A stretch of DNA of 64,000 nt, from NCBI RefSeq assembly GCF_029338315.1, contig NZ_CP119794.1, forward strand, positions 2,728,001 through 2,792,000, given 5' to 3'. Shown here piece after piece: positions 44,098 to 53,133 of the stretch. Position numbers and translations under genes: made by a program. Source of the stretch: Haloarcula regularis. GTDB taxonomy: Archaea; Halobacteriota; Halobacteria; Halobacteriales; Haloarculaceae. Position 1 is the first letter of the stretch; each line of letters opens with the position of its first letter. A model generated the notes under the pieces. It did not search any database. It had not been told where the DNA came from and saw nothing but the letters and a program-made list of their open reading frames with translations.

Positions 44098-45093
44098 TCA
44101 CTCCTCGCGCTCGTCGGGCAGCGAGACGACGTTCTCGCGGCCGATACGGAGTTTCTCCACACGTCCGTCGTCGGTCAGGTCCGAGACGACCCGGGACGTC
44201 TTCGACGCCGACCAGTCGAACGCCTCCGCGATCGCCGACTGCTTGACTTGCCCCCCACGCTCTTCGAGCAGTCTGACGACGCGGTCGCCGTCTGTCTGGA
44301 TGGGCGCGGCCCCCGCCTCAGCCGCTGTCCCAGCGCCGGCGTCGTCGGTACTGACACCGCCCTTGCGTCGGCGCCGGTAGAGGACGGCGCCGACGAGGGC
44401 GACGGCCAGGCCGAGCGCCCCGACGACAAACGGGGCGACGCCCACTTGTCGGCCGGCGAGCGGCTGCCCCGTCGACGTGACGTCACGCTCCGCCTGCGGC
44501 GCGTACCGCACCTGTGGCCGGCTGTCGGCGAACTCCCGCGGGCCGACCCAGCTGACCGTCTCGCCCTCCCGGGTCTGTGGCGTCGGCGTCACCGCCGCGA
44601 CGCCGTACGAGGGCGGTCCGGTGACGACCAGCGTGTCGTTGCGCGCGATGAACAGCCCGCCGTCGAAGACGTCGCCGACGACCAGCGCGTCGCCGTCGGT
44701 CCGTGCGAACGCCGTCCAGGTGAACGTGTACTCGACGACGCCCCACTGTCGGGGCACCTGCTGGACGCGCGTCGAGATGGCGAAGTTCTCGGCGGTCATC
44801 GACCGCCCGGTCCCGTCGGCCGCCGTCGCGACGACGCCGGTGAGGCGGTCGCGGAACGGGCCGAGATACCGCGACCTGTTCTCGCGGACCCGCTCCTGGA
44901 AGGTCCGGTAGGCCTGGACGTCTGACTCGTCGTGGAGGCGGGTCCGGACGGTGACCGTCCACTCGGCGTCGCCGTCGGCCGCGACCGAGATCCGCGTCAC
45001 CGTGTTGTCCGTGTCCGGGAGCGTCTGGGCCGCCCCCGCCTGCGTGACGAGCAGCGCGACCAGCACGATTCCCACGACCCGCGTGCCATCCAT
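44098..45093 (-). CDS. Membrane-anchored HTH protein with extracellular domain (DUF7345/DUF7343-like)
   Basis: A 331-residue protein. Signal peptide (residues 1-22, VVGIVLVALLVTQAGAAQ), external beta domain (30-215), one transmembrane helix (VGVAPFVVGALGLAVALVGAVLYRRRR, about 216-242), an acidic/Ala linker and a C-terminal winged helix (about 267-325: RVVRLLEERGGQVKQSAIAEAFDWSASKTSRVVSDLTDDGRVEKLRIGRENVVSL). The external part resembles that of the PGF-CTERM protein at 47.1-47.8 kb (Q.RTF, R.MTAENF...). It could transmit an outside signal directly to DNA. Its promoter region is shared with the surface protein at 45.3 kb. Confidence 0.78.
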   Translation of the reverse strand: MDGTRVVGIVLVALLVTQAGAAQTLPDTDNTVTRISVAADGDAEWTVTVRTRLHDESDVQAYRTFQERVRENRSRYLGPFRDRLTGVVATAADGTGRSMTAENFAISTRVQQVPRQWGVVEYTFTWTAFARTDGDALVVGDVFDGGLFIARNDTLVVTGPPSYGVAAVTPTPQTREGETVSWVGPREFADSRPQVRYAPQAERDVTSTGQPLAGRQVGVAPFVVGALGLAVALVGAVLYRRRRKGGVSTDDAGAGTAAEAGAAPIQTDGDRVVRLLEERGGQVKQSAIAEAFDWSASKTSRVVSDLTDDGRVEKLRIGRENVVSLPDEREE

Positions 45094-45156
45094 CGAGTGG
45101 GTATAGCCCCAGCCCAATCAAGTATGTTTCCGACGCTCCAAGTGACGAAACGACGA

Positions 45157-45227
45157 CACGTTCGAAAACCGCACGACTGCGGGCCGATGCAAGCGTCTGC
45201 AAACGTCCGCAAGCGTCCGAAAACCGG
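45157..45227. promoter_or_regulatory. Ten-base periodic repeats in a divergent promoter region
   Basis: At 45190-45219 three units of ten bases follow each other: CAAGCGTCTG, CAAACGTCCG, CAAGCGTCCG. They are framed by CGTTCGAAAACCG (45159-45171) and CGTCCGAAAACCG (45213-45225). The repeats sit between divergent genes 44098-45093 and 45285-47060. One-helical-turn spacing suggests cooperative binding of a regulator on one DNA face. Confidence 0.55.
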
Positions 45228-45284
45228 CGGGAACGAGCGCAACGGTCGTCCGGGTTGATAGTGGGCTGGCTGCATGGGATGGGT

Positions 45285-47060
45285 ATGGAATGGACCAGAT
45301 TCACGGCCGCTCTCGTGGCGGCGCTCGTCGTGGTCGCCGGCGTGCCGGTGGGTGCGGCGGCACTGCTGGATGGGCCGGGCGTGCAGGCACAGTCTGCGGG
45401 CAACGAGACGGTGAACGTCACGACCGGCCAGCAGCTCTCGACGGTGCTGTCGGCGACGAGCGACGACGTCCAGAGCGAGGTCGACGAGACCGAGTTCGAG
45501 GTCGAGTACGAGAGTCGCTCGGACGAGCGACGCGCCGAGGTCGTCGCCGAGCGCGGTACCCGGCTCGCCGAGCGAGCCGAGGCCATCCGCGACGACTACG
45601 AGAACGCAACCGAGGCCTACGAGGCCGGCGAACTCACGCGCTCGGAGTACGCCCAGCGCATCGCGACGCTGAACGCGCGGGCGGAGAACCTCGCCGAGAG
45701 CCACGACCGACTCGAGGACCGACTCGACGACGTCTCGAAACTCGAACTCCGCGCGGCCGGGTTCAACCAGACCGAACTTCGGGCCGCAGTCAACGATCTC
45801 GACAGCGTCCGCGGTGCCGGCGCGGCGGCGCTCCTCCAGCGGTTCACCGGGACGAGCGAGGGCGAGATCGAACTCGAGACCGCCGACGGGCTCGAGATCG
45901 AGGTCGAGGGCGAGGACGGCGAGTTCTCGCGGGAGATCACCCGCCCCACGGACGGCGACACCTCGCTGACGACGAGCCAGGCCGACGCACTCGACACCGC
46001 ACGAAGCGCCCTCTCGACGCAGGCCGACGCGACGTGGCGACTGGGGAAGGCCAGCGTCCACGAGGACAGCGGCTACTACAAGTTCGAGTTCGGCTTCCGG
46101 ACGGCCAACCGGACCGGTGAGGCCGAGATCCGCGTCGACGGCTCCACCGGCGAGGTCTTCCGTATCGAAGAGGAGATCGAACCGAGCGAGGAAGCCGAGG
46201 AGCGCGAGGAAGACCGTGAGGACGACGAGACCGAAGAAGACCGTGAGGACGACGAGACCGAAGAAGAGCGAGAGGGCGACGAGCGCGAACTGGCGCTGGT
46301 CGTGGCCGACGGCACCGTCGCCGCCTCCGAGACCATCACCGTCCAGGCGCTCGAGAACGGTCAGCCCGCCGCCGACGTCACCGTCTCGCTGAACGGCGAG
46401 CCGGTCGGGACGACCGACGCCGACGGACTCGTCTCGGTGACGCTCCCTGAGGGCGGCGACGCCGAACTCACCGCCGGCGAGGGCGAACTCGAGTTCGAAC
46501 TCGGCGAAGACGAGAACGAGGTCTTCCGTGACCTCCGTGCCGACACCGCGCTTTCGGACGGGACCGTCACGGTGACGCTCACCTACCAGGACCGTGGCGT
46601 CGCCGACGCCGTCGTCTACGCCAACGACCGGCAGGTCGGGACCTCCGACAGCGACGGGGCGGTCGCGTTCGACGTGCCAAGCGGCGCCGAGGAACTCGAC
46701 GTCGAGATCGTCAAAGGCGAGTTCGAGGCCGAGTTCGAGTACGAACTCCGGAACGGTTCGCTGGTCCTGACCGACGGTCCCGACGGCGAGGTCGAGCGCG
46801 AGGACGCGGAGTCCGGGGGCGACGAGGCTGAAGAGGAGGAGACCGAGGAGCCTGAAGAGGAAGAGAGCGAAGAGCCCGAAGAGGAGGAGACCGAGGAGCC
46901 TGAAGAAGAAGAGAGCGAAGAGCCCGAAGAGGAGGAGACCGAGGAGCCTGAAGAAGAAGAGAGCGAAGACCCCGAAGAGGAGGAGACCGAGGAACCCGAG
47001 GAAGAAGAAACGGAGGAGCCTGAAGACGAGGAGACCGAGGAACCAGAGGACGATAGATGA
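45285..47060 (+). CDS. Secreted acidic protein with Glu-rich C-terminal repeats (DUF7096-like)
   Basis: A 591-residue exported protein. Signal at the N-terminus (TRFTAALVAALVVVAGVPVGAAALL), a coiled-coil region (about 60-170; YENATEAYEAGELTRSEYAQRIATLNARAENL), a PepSY-like domain (SGYYKFEFGFRTANRTGEAEIRVDGSTGEVFRI), a DDETEEDRE repeat, two Ig-like beta domains (PAADVTVSLNGEPVGTTDADG and ADAVVYANDRQVGTSDSDG) and a tail of about nine units EEE(T/S)EEPE. Starts at 45279 and 45285 are both possible. The tail lacks a membrane anchor. Its stop overlaps the next gene's ATG. Confidence 0.75.
   Translation: MEWTRFTAALVAALVVVAGVPVGAAALLDGPGVQAQSAGNETVNVTTGQQLSTVLSATSDDVQSEVDETEFEVEYESRSDERRAEVVAERGTRLAERAEAIRDDYENATEAYEAGELTRSEYAQRIATLNARAENLAESHDRLEDRLDDVSKLELRAAGFNQTELRAAVNDLDSVRGAGAAALLQRFTGTSEGEIELETADGLEIEVEGEDGEFSREITRPTDGDTSLTTSQADALDTARSALSTQADATWRLGKASVHEDSGYYKFEFGFRTANRTGEAEIRVDGSTGEVFRIEEEIEPSEEAEEREEDREDDETEEDREDDETEEEREGDERELALVVADGTVAASETITVQALENGQPAADVTVSLNGEPVGTTDADGLVSVTLPEGGDAELTAGEGELEFELGEDENEVFRDLRADTALSDGTVTVTLTYQDRGVADAVVYANDRQVGTSDSDGAVAFDVPSGAEELDVEIVKGEFEAEFEYELRNGSLVLTDGPDGEVEREDAESGGDEAEEEETEEPEEEESEEPEEEETEEPEEEESEEPEEEETEEPEEEESEDPEEEETEEPEEEETEEPEDEETEEPEDDR
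46805..47055 (+). repeat. Glu-rich 24-base minisatellite inside the secreted protein gene
   Basis: Units of 24 bases encode EEE(T/S)EEPE, alternating T and S forms in a 48-base higher period, with drift (SEDPE, TEEPED) toward the 3' end. Such arrays change copy number easily. Confidence 0.8.
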
Positions 47061-47821
47061 TCGGGGCCGGTGGACAGACGCGACGGCGCGTCGCATCGTT
47101 CGCTCTCGCCGTCCTGCTCGTCGGGTGCCTGGTCGGTCCCGTGGGGACCGCGAGCGGGACCAGCCACGCCCAGGACGCGTTCGTCGTCGACCTCGAGACG
47201 GACGGCTCCGCGACGGTGACCCTCCGGTCGGCGTTCGACCTGACCACCGAGAGCCAGCGGGCGGCGTTTCGCGAACTGCGGGACAACGAGACGAAGACCG
47301 CCGCGCTCCGCGACGGGTTCGTCGAGCGACTCCGGGCGGTCGCGGCGGCGACTGCCGACTCGACCGGTCGACAGATGACAGTCGAGAACGCGACGGTGAC
47401 TGTCGACGCGACGGAGTCGGTCGGCACCGTCTCGCTCTCGGCGACCTGGACCGGCCTGGCCGCGGTCGAGGGCGACCGGGTCACGCTCACCGAACCCTTC
47501 GCGTCCTCGTTCGACCCCGAGCACCGGTTCGTCGTTACCGCGCCCGACGGCTACGTCCTCTCGACGGTGACTCCGCGACCCGACGGCTACGTCCTCTCGA
47601 CGGTGACTCCGCGACCCGACGTCGCCGGCACCGAGGGGACCGTCGCGAACTGGGCGCCGAACACCAGTCTCGACGACTTCCGCGTGGTCGCCGAACCGGC
47701 CAGCGAGCAGACGCCGCCGCCCCAGTCCACGACCGGATCGTCCGGCCCCGGGTTCGGGGTCGCCGCGGCGCTCGGTGCGCTGCTGTCGGCCGGTGTGCTG
47801 GCCCGCCGTCGCGCGCAGTGA
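47057..47821 (+). CDS. PGF-CTERM-anchored surface protein (DUF7345-like)
   Basis: A 254-residue exported protein: signal (residues 10-33), beta domain with FDLTTESQRAAFRELRDNE and GRQMTVENATVTVD, Pro/Thr linker and C-terminal PGFGVAAALGALLSAGVLARRR, the PGF-CTERM sorting signal cut by archaeosortase A and replaced by a lipid anchor. A tandem 36-base duplication (47545-47580, 47581-47616) inserts a second copy of DGYVLSTVTPRP. ATGA overlap with the upstream gene implies joint translation. The domain matches the outside part of the HTH protein at 44.1-45.1 kb. Confidence 0.8.
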   Translation: MIGAGGQTRRRVASFALAVLLVGCLVGPVGTASGTSHAQDAFVVDLETDGSATVTLRSAFDLTTESQRAAFRELRDNETKTAALRDGFVERLRAVAAATADSTGRQMTVENATVTVDATESVGTVSLSATWTGLAAVEGDRVTLTEPFASSFDPEHRFVVTAPDGYVLSTVTPRPDGYVLSTVTPRPDVAGTEGTVANWAPNTSLDDFRVVAEPASEQTPPPQSTTGSSGPGFGVAAALGALLSAGVLARRRAQ

Positions 47822-47896
47822 GCCTCTGCTGACTATCTGCCCCCTCCAGACTCGGTTTTCACGCCACGAATTGCTCGCCGGCGGCGCGCTCTCGCG

Positions 47897-48214
47897 TCAC
47901 TCCTCGACCGCAGCGAACCGGTGGCGGACGACCTCGCTGTCGTCGTCCCACTCGAAGGAGTCGTGGACGCGAGCGAGTCGGTCGCGATACGCCTCGAGGT
48001 CGGCCGACCCCTCACGCTGTGCGTCCTCGTCGGTGAGGTCACCGAGCGTCCGGTGGGTCACGTCGGTCACCTCGAAGCGCTGCCCGTCGATGTCGAACGT
48101 ATCGCCCTCCTCGGCGTACTGGTGGCCGCGATGCAGTTGCGTGACTCGCCCCTCGGCCGCCTGCTTCCGGACGTGCTCGTTCGGGAGAACCTCGCCGGCG
48201 TCGATGTGTGCCAT
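47897..48214 (-). CDS. ASCH-domain protein
   Basis: A 105-residue protein. MAHIDAGEVLPNEHVRKQAAEGRVTQLHRGHQYAEEGDTFDIDGQRFEVTDVTHRTLGDLTDEDAQREGS fits the ASCH/PUA-like fold, thought to bind RNA. Start 48214 is the only one that gives the family's usual length. It is divergent from the NOG1-type GTPase gene with 92 bases between, so a link to ribosome work is possible but unproven. Confidence 0.75.
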   Translation of the reverse strand: MAHIDAGEVLPNEHVRKQAAEGRVTQLHRGHQYAEEGDTFDIDGQRFEVTDVTHRTLGDLTDEDAQREGSADLEAYRDRLARVHDSFEWDDDSEVVRHRFAAVEE

Positions 48215-48306
48215 AGCGGGGCCTGCGGACTCGACGGGCAAAAGCGTGGCTCGAGCGGACCGCCGATTGAACGCGCTTTTACGCGCTGGTCGTCTATTCC
48301 GGTCCA

Positions 48307-49305
48307 ATGAGCCATCCCTTCGAGAATCTCCCGACGACACCGACCGCCGAGGAGGTCATCGACAAGGCCTTCTCGCGGGCGACGCGGGCCGGCGGCGCGA
48401 AAGACGGCGTGGAGGCCCAGCAGTCGATGCTGATGACGGCCTCGAACATCGTCTCGGACAACCTGGGGAACGTCGCCCAGTCGTGGCCGACCATCGACGA
48501 CCTGGACCCGTTCTACGTCGAACTGGCCGACGCGGTCGTCAGCGAGACGGACCCCGCGGACGACGACGACGGCATCGACGCGCTGAAACAGCACCTCTCG
48601 GAGATCTCCTGGGCCGGCCGCAAGGCCAAGGAGATCCGCCAGGAGTACGAGGGCCGGCTCGTCCGTGGTGACAAGGACACCGCCCGCAAACTTCGCAAGC
48701 AGGCGTTCGCCCGCATGGCCGACGTGGTCGAGGAGGTCGAAGACGATCTCACCGCGGTCTCGAAGGCCCGCGACGCCCTGAAGGTCCTCCCCGACATCCG
48801 CCCCGACGAACCGGCCATCGTCGTCGCCGGCTACCCCAACGTCGGGAAGTCTTCCTTCGTCAACCACGTCACCCGCGCCGACAACGCCATCGCTTCCTAT
48901 CCCTTCACGACCACGCAGATTCGCGTCGGGCACTTCGAGGACGGGCGCATCCGCTACCAGCTCGTCGACACGCCGGGCCTCCTCGACCGGCCGCCGGAGG
49001 ACCGCAACGAGATCGAGTCCCAGGCCGTCAGCGCGCTCGAACACCTCGCCGACGCCGTGCTCGTGCTCGTCGACCCCAGCGAGGAGTGTGGCTACCCGCT
49101 CGACCAGCAACTCGCGCTCCGGGACGCCATCGCCGCGCGGTTCGACGTGCCGGTCCTCACGATCGCGAACAAGAGCGACCGCTCGACCGACGTGGAGGCT
49201 GACCACTACATGAGCGTCACCGAGGACGACAACGTCGATACCGTCCTGCAGGCCGCCGTCGACGCCGTCGGCTACGAACTCGAACTGCCGTTCGACGACG
49301 AGTAG
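48307..49305 (+). CDS. NOG1-family GTPase, ribosome assembly
   Basis: A 332-residue GTPase of the archaeal NOG1 group. An N-terminal helical bundle (1-160, SRATRAGGAKDGVEAQQSMLMTASN...WAGRKAKEIRQEYE) precedes the G domain: G1 GYPNVGKSS, G2 in PFTTT, G3 DTPGLLD, G4 NKSD. The eukaryotic orthologue helps to mature the large ribosomal subunit. Length is typical for haloarchaea. Confidence 0.9.
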   Translation: MSHPFENLPTTPTAEEVIDKAFSRATRAGGAKDGVEAQQSMLMTASNIVSDNLGNVAQSWPTIDDLDPFYVELADAVVSETDPADDDDGIDALKQHLSEISWAGRKAKEIRQEYEGRLVRGDKDTARKLRKQAFARMADVVEEVEDDLTAVSKARDALKVLPDIRPDEPAIVVAGYPNVGKSSFVNHVTRADNAIASYPFTTTQIRVGHFEDGRIRYQLVDTPGLLDRPPEDRNEIESQAVSALEHLADAVLVLVDPSEECGYPLDQQLALRDAIAARFDVPVLTIANKSDRSTDVEADHYMSVTEDDNVDTVLQAAVDAVGYELELPFDDE

Positions 49306-49311
49306 GTCGCC

Positions 49312-50283
49312 TCAGCCGAGCAGACCAAGCGTCCACCGGACCAGTTCTGATGCGGCGAACAACGACCCTTCGAGTCGCGACAGGACTCTGCCGGTCCACA
49401 GCGCCGCGACCATGACGACAGACACGACGGCCAGCCACAGGAGCGTCCCCGTCGGCGTGGTGCTCACCGTGAGCGGGCGGACCAGGGCCGCGAGGCCGAC
49501 GATGCCCGTGATGTTGAACACGTTGCTGCCGATGACGTTCCCGACCGAGACCCCGAGGCTCCCCCGTCGAATCGCGACCACCGAGACGGCGAACTCCGGC
49601 GTCGACGTGCCGGCCGCGACGATCGTCCCGCCGATGACCCACTCGGAGACGCCCGCGCCGCGTGCCAGCGCCGACGCCGCGAGCACCATGAAGTCCCCGC
49701 TCACGAGGACGAGCGCCAGTCCGCCGACCAGCAACAGCCCGTCCCGGCCGCGGAAGCTCACTCGCTCGGTGACCGCCCGCGTCACCGCCGCGTCGGGCGT
49801 CGACGTTGCCCCCTCGTCCGTCGACTGCGCGGTCCGGAGCAGGTAGCCGGTGTAGGCGACGAAGGCTGCGACCAGCGTCGCGCCCTCGAGTCGGGTCACC
49901 GTCCCGTCGAGCAGGACGACGCCGCCCAGAAAGGTGCTCGCCAGCAGGGCCAGGCCGTCCCGGCGGACCAGCCCCGCGGCGATGGGGAGGACCCGCACCA
50001 GCGAGACGACCCCGAGGATGAACGCGAGGTTGTAGATGTTCGAGCCCAGGACGTTCGCGACGGCGATGTCGCCCAGGCCCTTGAGCGCGGCGTCGACGGA
50101 GACGGCCAGCTCCGGGGTGGACGTCCCGGCCGCGACGACGGTCAGGCCGATGGTGAGGTCCGACAGGCCGACGCGCCTTGCGAACCGCACGACCGCGTCG
50201 ACGAGGAGCCGCGCGCCCACCCACAACCCGAGCACGGAGACGACGATGACTGCGACCTGGACGAGCGAGCCACCCGAGACCAT
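49312..50283 (-). CDS. Sodium/calcium exchanger family protein (CaCA, YrbG-like)
   Basis: A 323-residue exchanger with about ten helices. Two inverted alpha repeats are clear: VVAAGTSTPELAVSVDAALKG...NVLGSNIYN and IVAAGTSTPEFAVSVVAIRRG...NVIGSNVFN, which bind the cations. The loop between the halves is short and acidic. It probably expels Ca2+ in exchange for Na+. It is convergent with the GTPase gene, six bases apart. Confidence 0.9.
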   Translation of the reverse strand: MVSGGSLVQVAVIVVSVLGLWVGARLLVDAVVRFARRVGLSDLTIGLTVVAAGTSTPELAVSVDAALKGLGDIAVANVLGSNIYNLAFILGVVSLVRVLPIAAGLVRRDGLALLASTFLGGVVLLDGTVTRLEGATLVAAFVAYTGYLLRTAQSTDEGATSTPDAAVTRAVTERVSFRGRDGLLLVGGLALVLVSGDFMVLAASALARGAGVSEWVIGGTIVAAGTSTPEFAVSVVAIRRGSLGVSVGNVIGSNVFNITGIVGLAALVRPLTVSTTPTGTLLWLAVVSVVMVAALWTGRVLSRLEGSLFAASELVRWTLGLLG

Positions 50284-50356
50284 GCTGTGCGTGGGACCAC
50301 CGGCGCCGGGAAAATGAAAGTTCGCCCCCGGTTTGCCGGGGTGACTGTCCGTCCGT

Positions 50357-51079
50357 CTACCCGAGCTCGTAGGTGACCTGCACCGACGCGTCGACGGTCA
50401 CGGGACCCGGTGAGATGGCCGTCCGGCCACCGCCGTCACTGCCCGCCGTGGCCTCCGCGTACACGATTGGACGGCCGTGCTGGCTCGTCTGGATGGTGAC
50501 GACCCCGTCGACGGCCAGGCCTTCGGCGGCGGCGACCGTCTCGGCGTCGGTCCGCGCTCGGTCCATCGCCGCCGACAGCGCCTCTTCGCGGGCCTCCTGC
50601 TGGGTCTCCTCGCTCAGCTCGTAGCGGATACCCTCGACGCGGTCGGCGCCACCGTCGACAGCAGCGTCGATCAGCGTCCCGACGGTCCCGACGTCGTCGG
50701 TCTCGGCCTCGATGGTGTGGACCGCGACGTAGCCGACCTGTTCACGCCCGTTCTCGGTGCGCTCGTACTCCGGGTGGATGCTGAACCGCGATGAGGTGAC
50801 CGACGCGCCCTCGTCTGCAAGCGCCTGCTGGACGGCCTCCGCGTCACCGCTCACGGCGTTGCGAGCGGCCTCGGCGGTGTCACCGCGGCCGACGGCCGCG
50901 ACGGTGACCGTCGCCCGGTCGGGGCTGCGTTCGACGCTGGCGTCCGCGCTGACGCTGACGGTGGCGTTCTCGGCGGCCTGCGCGCCACCACTCTGTGCGA
51001 CCGCGAAGCCGACGGCGCCGGCCACCAGCAGGGCCAGGACGCCGACGACCGGCAGTAGTTTCGATGCCATACCCGACAT
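50357..51079 (-). CDS. SIMPL-domain (DUF541) exported protein
   Basis: A 240-residue protein with signal (KLLPVVGVLALLVAGAVGFAVAQS) and a SIMPL domain (40-238): VSVSADASVERSPDRATVTVAAVGRGDTAEAARNAV...SSRFSIHPEYERTENG...VGYVAVHTIEAETDDVGTVGTLIDAAVDGGADRVEGIRYELSEE. The family forms external rings of unknown role, linked to oxidative stress in bacteria. ATG 51070 is an alternative start three codons later. Confidence 0.85.
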   Translation of the reverse strand: MSGMASKLLPVVGVLALLVAGAVGFAVAQSGGAQAAENATVSVSADASVERSPDRATVTVAAVGRGDTAEAARNAVSGDAEAVQQALADEGASVTSSRFSIHPEYERTENGREQVGYVAVHTIEAETDDVGTVGTLIDAAVDGGADRVEGIRYELSEETQQEAREEALSAAMDRARTDAETVAAAEGLAVDGVVTIQTSQHGRPIVYAEATAGSDGGGRTAISPGPVTVDASVQVTYELG

Positions 51080-51131
51080 ATCGACACGCGAGATATTTAC
51101 CTCGTCGGACGCTCAAACCCGATTTTGAACG

Positions 51132-52410
51132 TCACGCGTGCTCGACGACGGTGTACCGGACCTCGGTCTCGACGTCGACGCCGGCGGCACTGTCGGCGAT
51201 CGTGTCGATCCGCCCGGCGAGGCCGGGTGGGTCGGTGTCGGGCGGGATACCGACGGTGACCACCACCCGGCGCGGTTGCTGGAAGATGACGGTGTTGGTC
51301 TGTTCGACCTCGACGTCGAGGACGCGCAGCGGCGGGTCGACGCTGTCCCGAATCTGGGTCTGGATCTGTGACTCGGTCGTCGCCCGCTGGAACGAGTCGA
51401 GTGTGACCCCGCCCAGGAACCCCGAGAGGACGATTATCGCGGCGAGGAGGACGCCGATGCGCTTTATTGTCGCGGACCGGGCGTTCCCCTCGCGGAACCA
51501 GTGTTCCGGCCGGTAGCCCTGGTACCAGAGGCCCACGAGGACGGCGAGGTTGATCGAGAGGATGTTCACCAGCACGAGCACGCCCGACCCGAGGCTCACG
51601 AGCGGCTGACCCCACGCGATTCCGATGCCGACGGTCGCCGCGGGCGGGATGAGTGCCACGGCGATCATGACGCCCACGAGCGCCGTCGAGACACCGGACG
51701 TCAGGCTCAGCACGCCCGCCGCACCGGCTCCGAGTGCGACGACCAGGGAGAGGAAGTCCGGCGCGACGCGCTCTCGGATCTGGTCGACGGTGGTGACGTC
51801 CGCGAGCGGCGGGACGACGTTGCCGTACCGGACGACCAGCGCGAAGACGGTGGCGCTCGCGATGGCCAGCACGAGGCCGAAGGCCTGGAGCTTGACCCCC
51901 CCGGACGAACAGGTCGTGGTCGTCGACGACGGTGCCGACGTTGGCGGTCATCGCCGGGCCGATGAGCGGTGCGATGACCATCGACCCGACGACGACGGCC
52001 GGCGAGTTCAACAGGAGCCCCGCGGTGGCGATGACGGCGCTGATGACCGTCATCAGGGTGTAGGTCGACACTGACGGCGCGAGAGACTCGGCCTTCGAGG
52101 TGAGCTCCTCGCGGGCGATGCGCTCCTCGTCTTCTTCCTCGGCGTAGCGCTCCTCGAGTTCGTCGAACTCCCTGGAGATGACGGTGTTCGCGTCCATTAT
52201 CACCGTGTGCCCGTCCTCGTCGATGCCGACCGCTCGCAGCTCCTCGAGGACCGGTTCCAGGGCGTTCGTCGGCAGGGGGAACGTGACGACGGCGGTGAAC
52301 TCGCGGTTGCTCGTCTCGTCGGTGAGGACGTAGTCGATGCCCTCGTCGTCGAGGACCCCGAGCACCGCCTCGCGCTTGCCCCGCGGAATCGTGATCTGGA
52401 CGAACCGCAC
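51132..52410 (-). CDS. DUF389/TIGR00341-type membrane protein (one frameshift)
   Basis: About 425 residues after removing one C from the seven-C run 51896-51902. The N-terminal part, starting GTG (VRFVQITIPRGKREAVLGVLDDEGIDYVLTDE), is a regulatory ferredoxin-like domain followed by SPSVSTYTLMTVISAVIATAGLLLNSPAVVVGSMVIAPLIGP; the second frame resumes KLQAFGLVLAIASATVFAL and continues with LTSGVSTALVGVMIAVALIPPAATVGIGIAW. Several helices and a soluble C-terminal domain follow. Transport role unknown. A homopolymer error is the simplest explanation. Confidence 0.82.
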
Positions 52411-52500
52411 GTCTCTCGCTGTGACGCCCGCCGGCAAAAACCCGTGGGGTGGTCGGCCGTGAACTGACGCGCTTTTCCCTGCCGGCCGTCTACCCCGGGT

Positions 52501-53117
52501 ATGTTCGACGCACGCCCCGACCGCGACGCCGAGGTGGTGCTGGTCGGCCGCTCCAACGTCGGGAAGTCGACGCTGATGCGCGAGATAACCGGGCACACCT
52601 TCAACACCGGCCAGCGCCCCGGCGTCACCCGCAAGCCCAACCACTACGACTGGGCTCCCCAGGACTTCGTCGTCACCGACCTGCCCGGCTTCGGGTTCAT
52701 GAAGGGGGTCCCGGACGACGTCCGCGAGCAGATCAAGACCGACGTCGTCCGCTACGTCGAGGCAAACGCCGAGAAGATTCTCGTCGGCATCCTCGTCGTC
52801 GATGGCAAGTCGGTGATCGACATCATCGACCGCCACTCCGGGCCCGACGAGATTCCCCACGACGTCGAGATGTTCCACTTCCTCCGGGAGGTCGGCGTCG
52901 AACCCGTCGTCGCGGTCAACAAGATGGACAAGGTCGACGACGAGGACCAGCGCCTGAACGACCTCTGTGACCGGCTCGGTCTGCACCCGCCCTGGCAGCA
53001 GTGGCAGGAGACTATCGCCCCATCAGCGCCAAGCGCGGCAGTATCGGCCCGCTGAACGAGGCGGTTCGCCACCACCTCCACGAGGCCGAGCGCGACGACC
53101 TCTTTCAGTTCTTCTAA
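52501..53117 (+). CDS. engB: EngB (YihA) GTPase, one frameshift at the 3' end
   Basis: About 205 residues with one C restored near 53020. G1 [13 protein letters not shown]2 [10 protein letters not shown]3 [10 protein letters not shown]4 NKMDKVDD. The raw frame ends in non-family residues, whereas the next frame continues [31 protein letters not shown] and stops at 53117, restoring G5 (SAKRG). EngB assists large-subunit assembly. The shift sits in a run of four Cs, where five are needed. Confidence 0.92.
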
Positions 53118-53133
53118 ACCACCTTTTTCGACG

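Noticed and set aside
44997..47096. Minus-strand frame of 699 codons opposite the surface protein
   Set aside because: Mirror of the Glu-rich repeats (Leu/Phe-rich as a result); no start context and the sense gene has signal peptide and domains.
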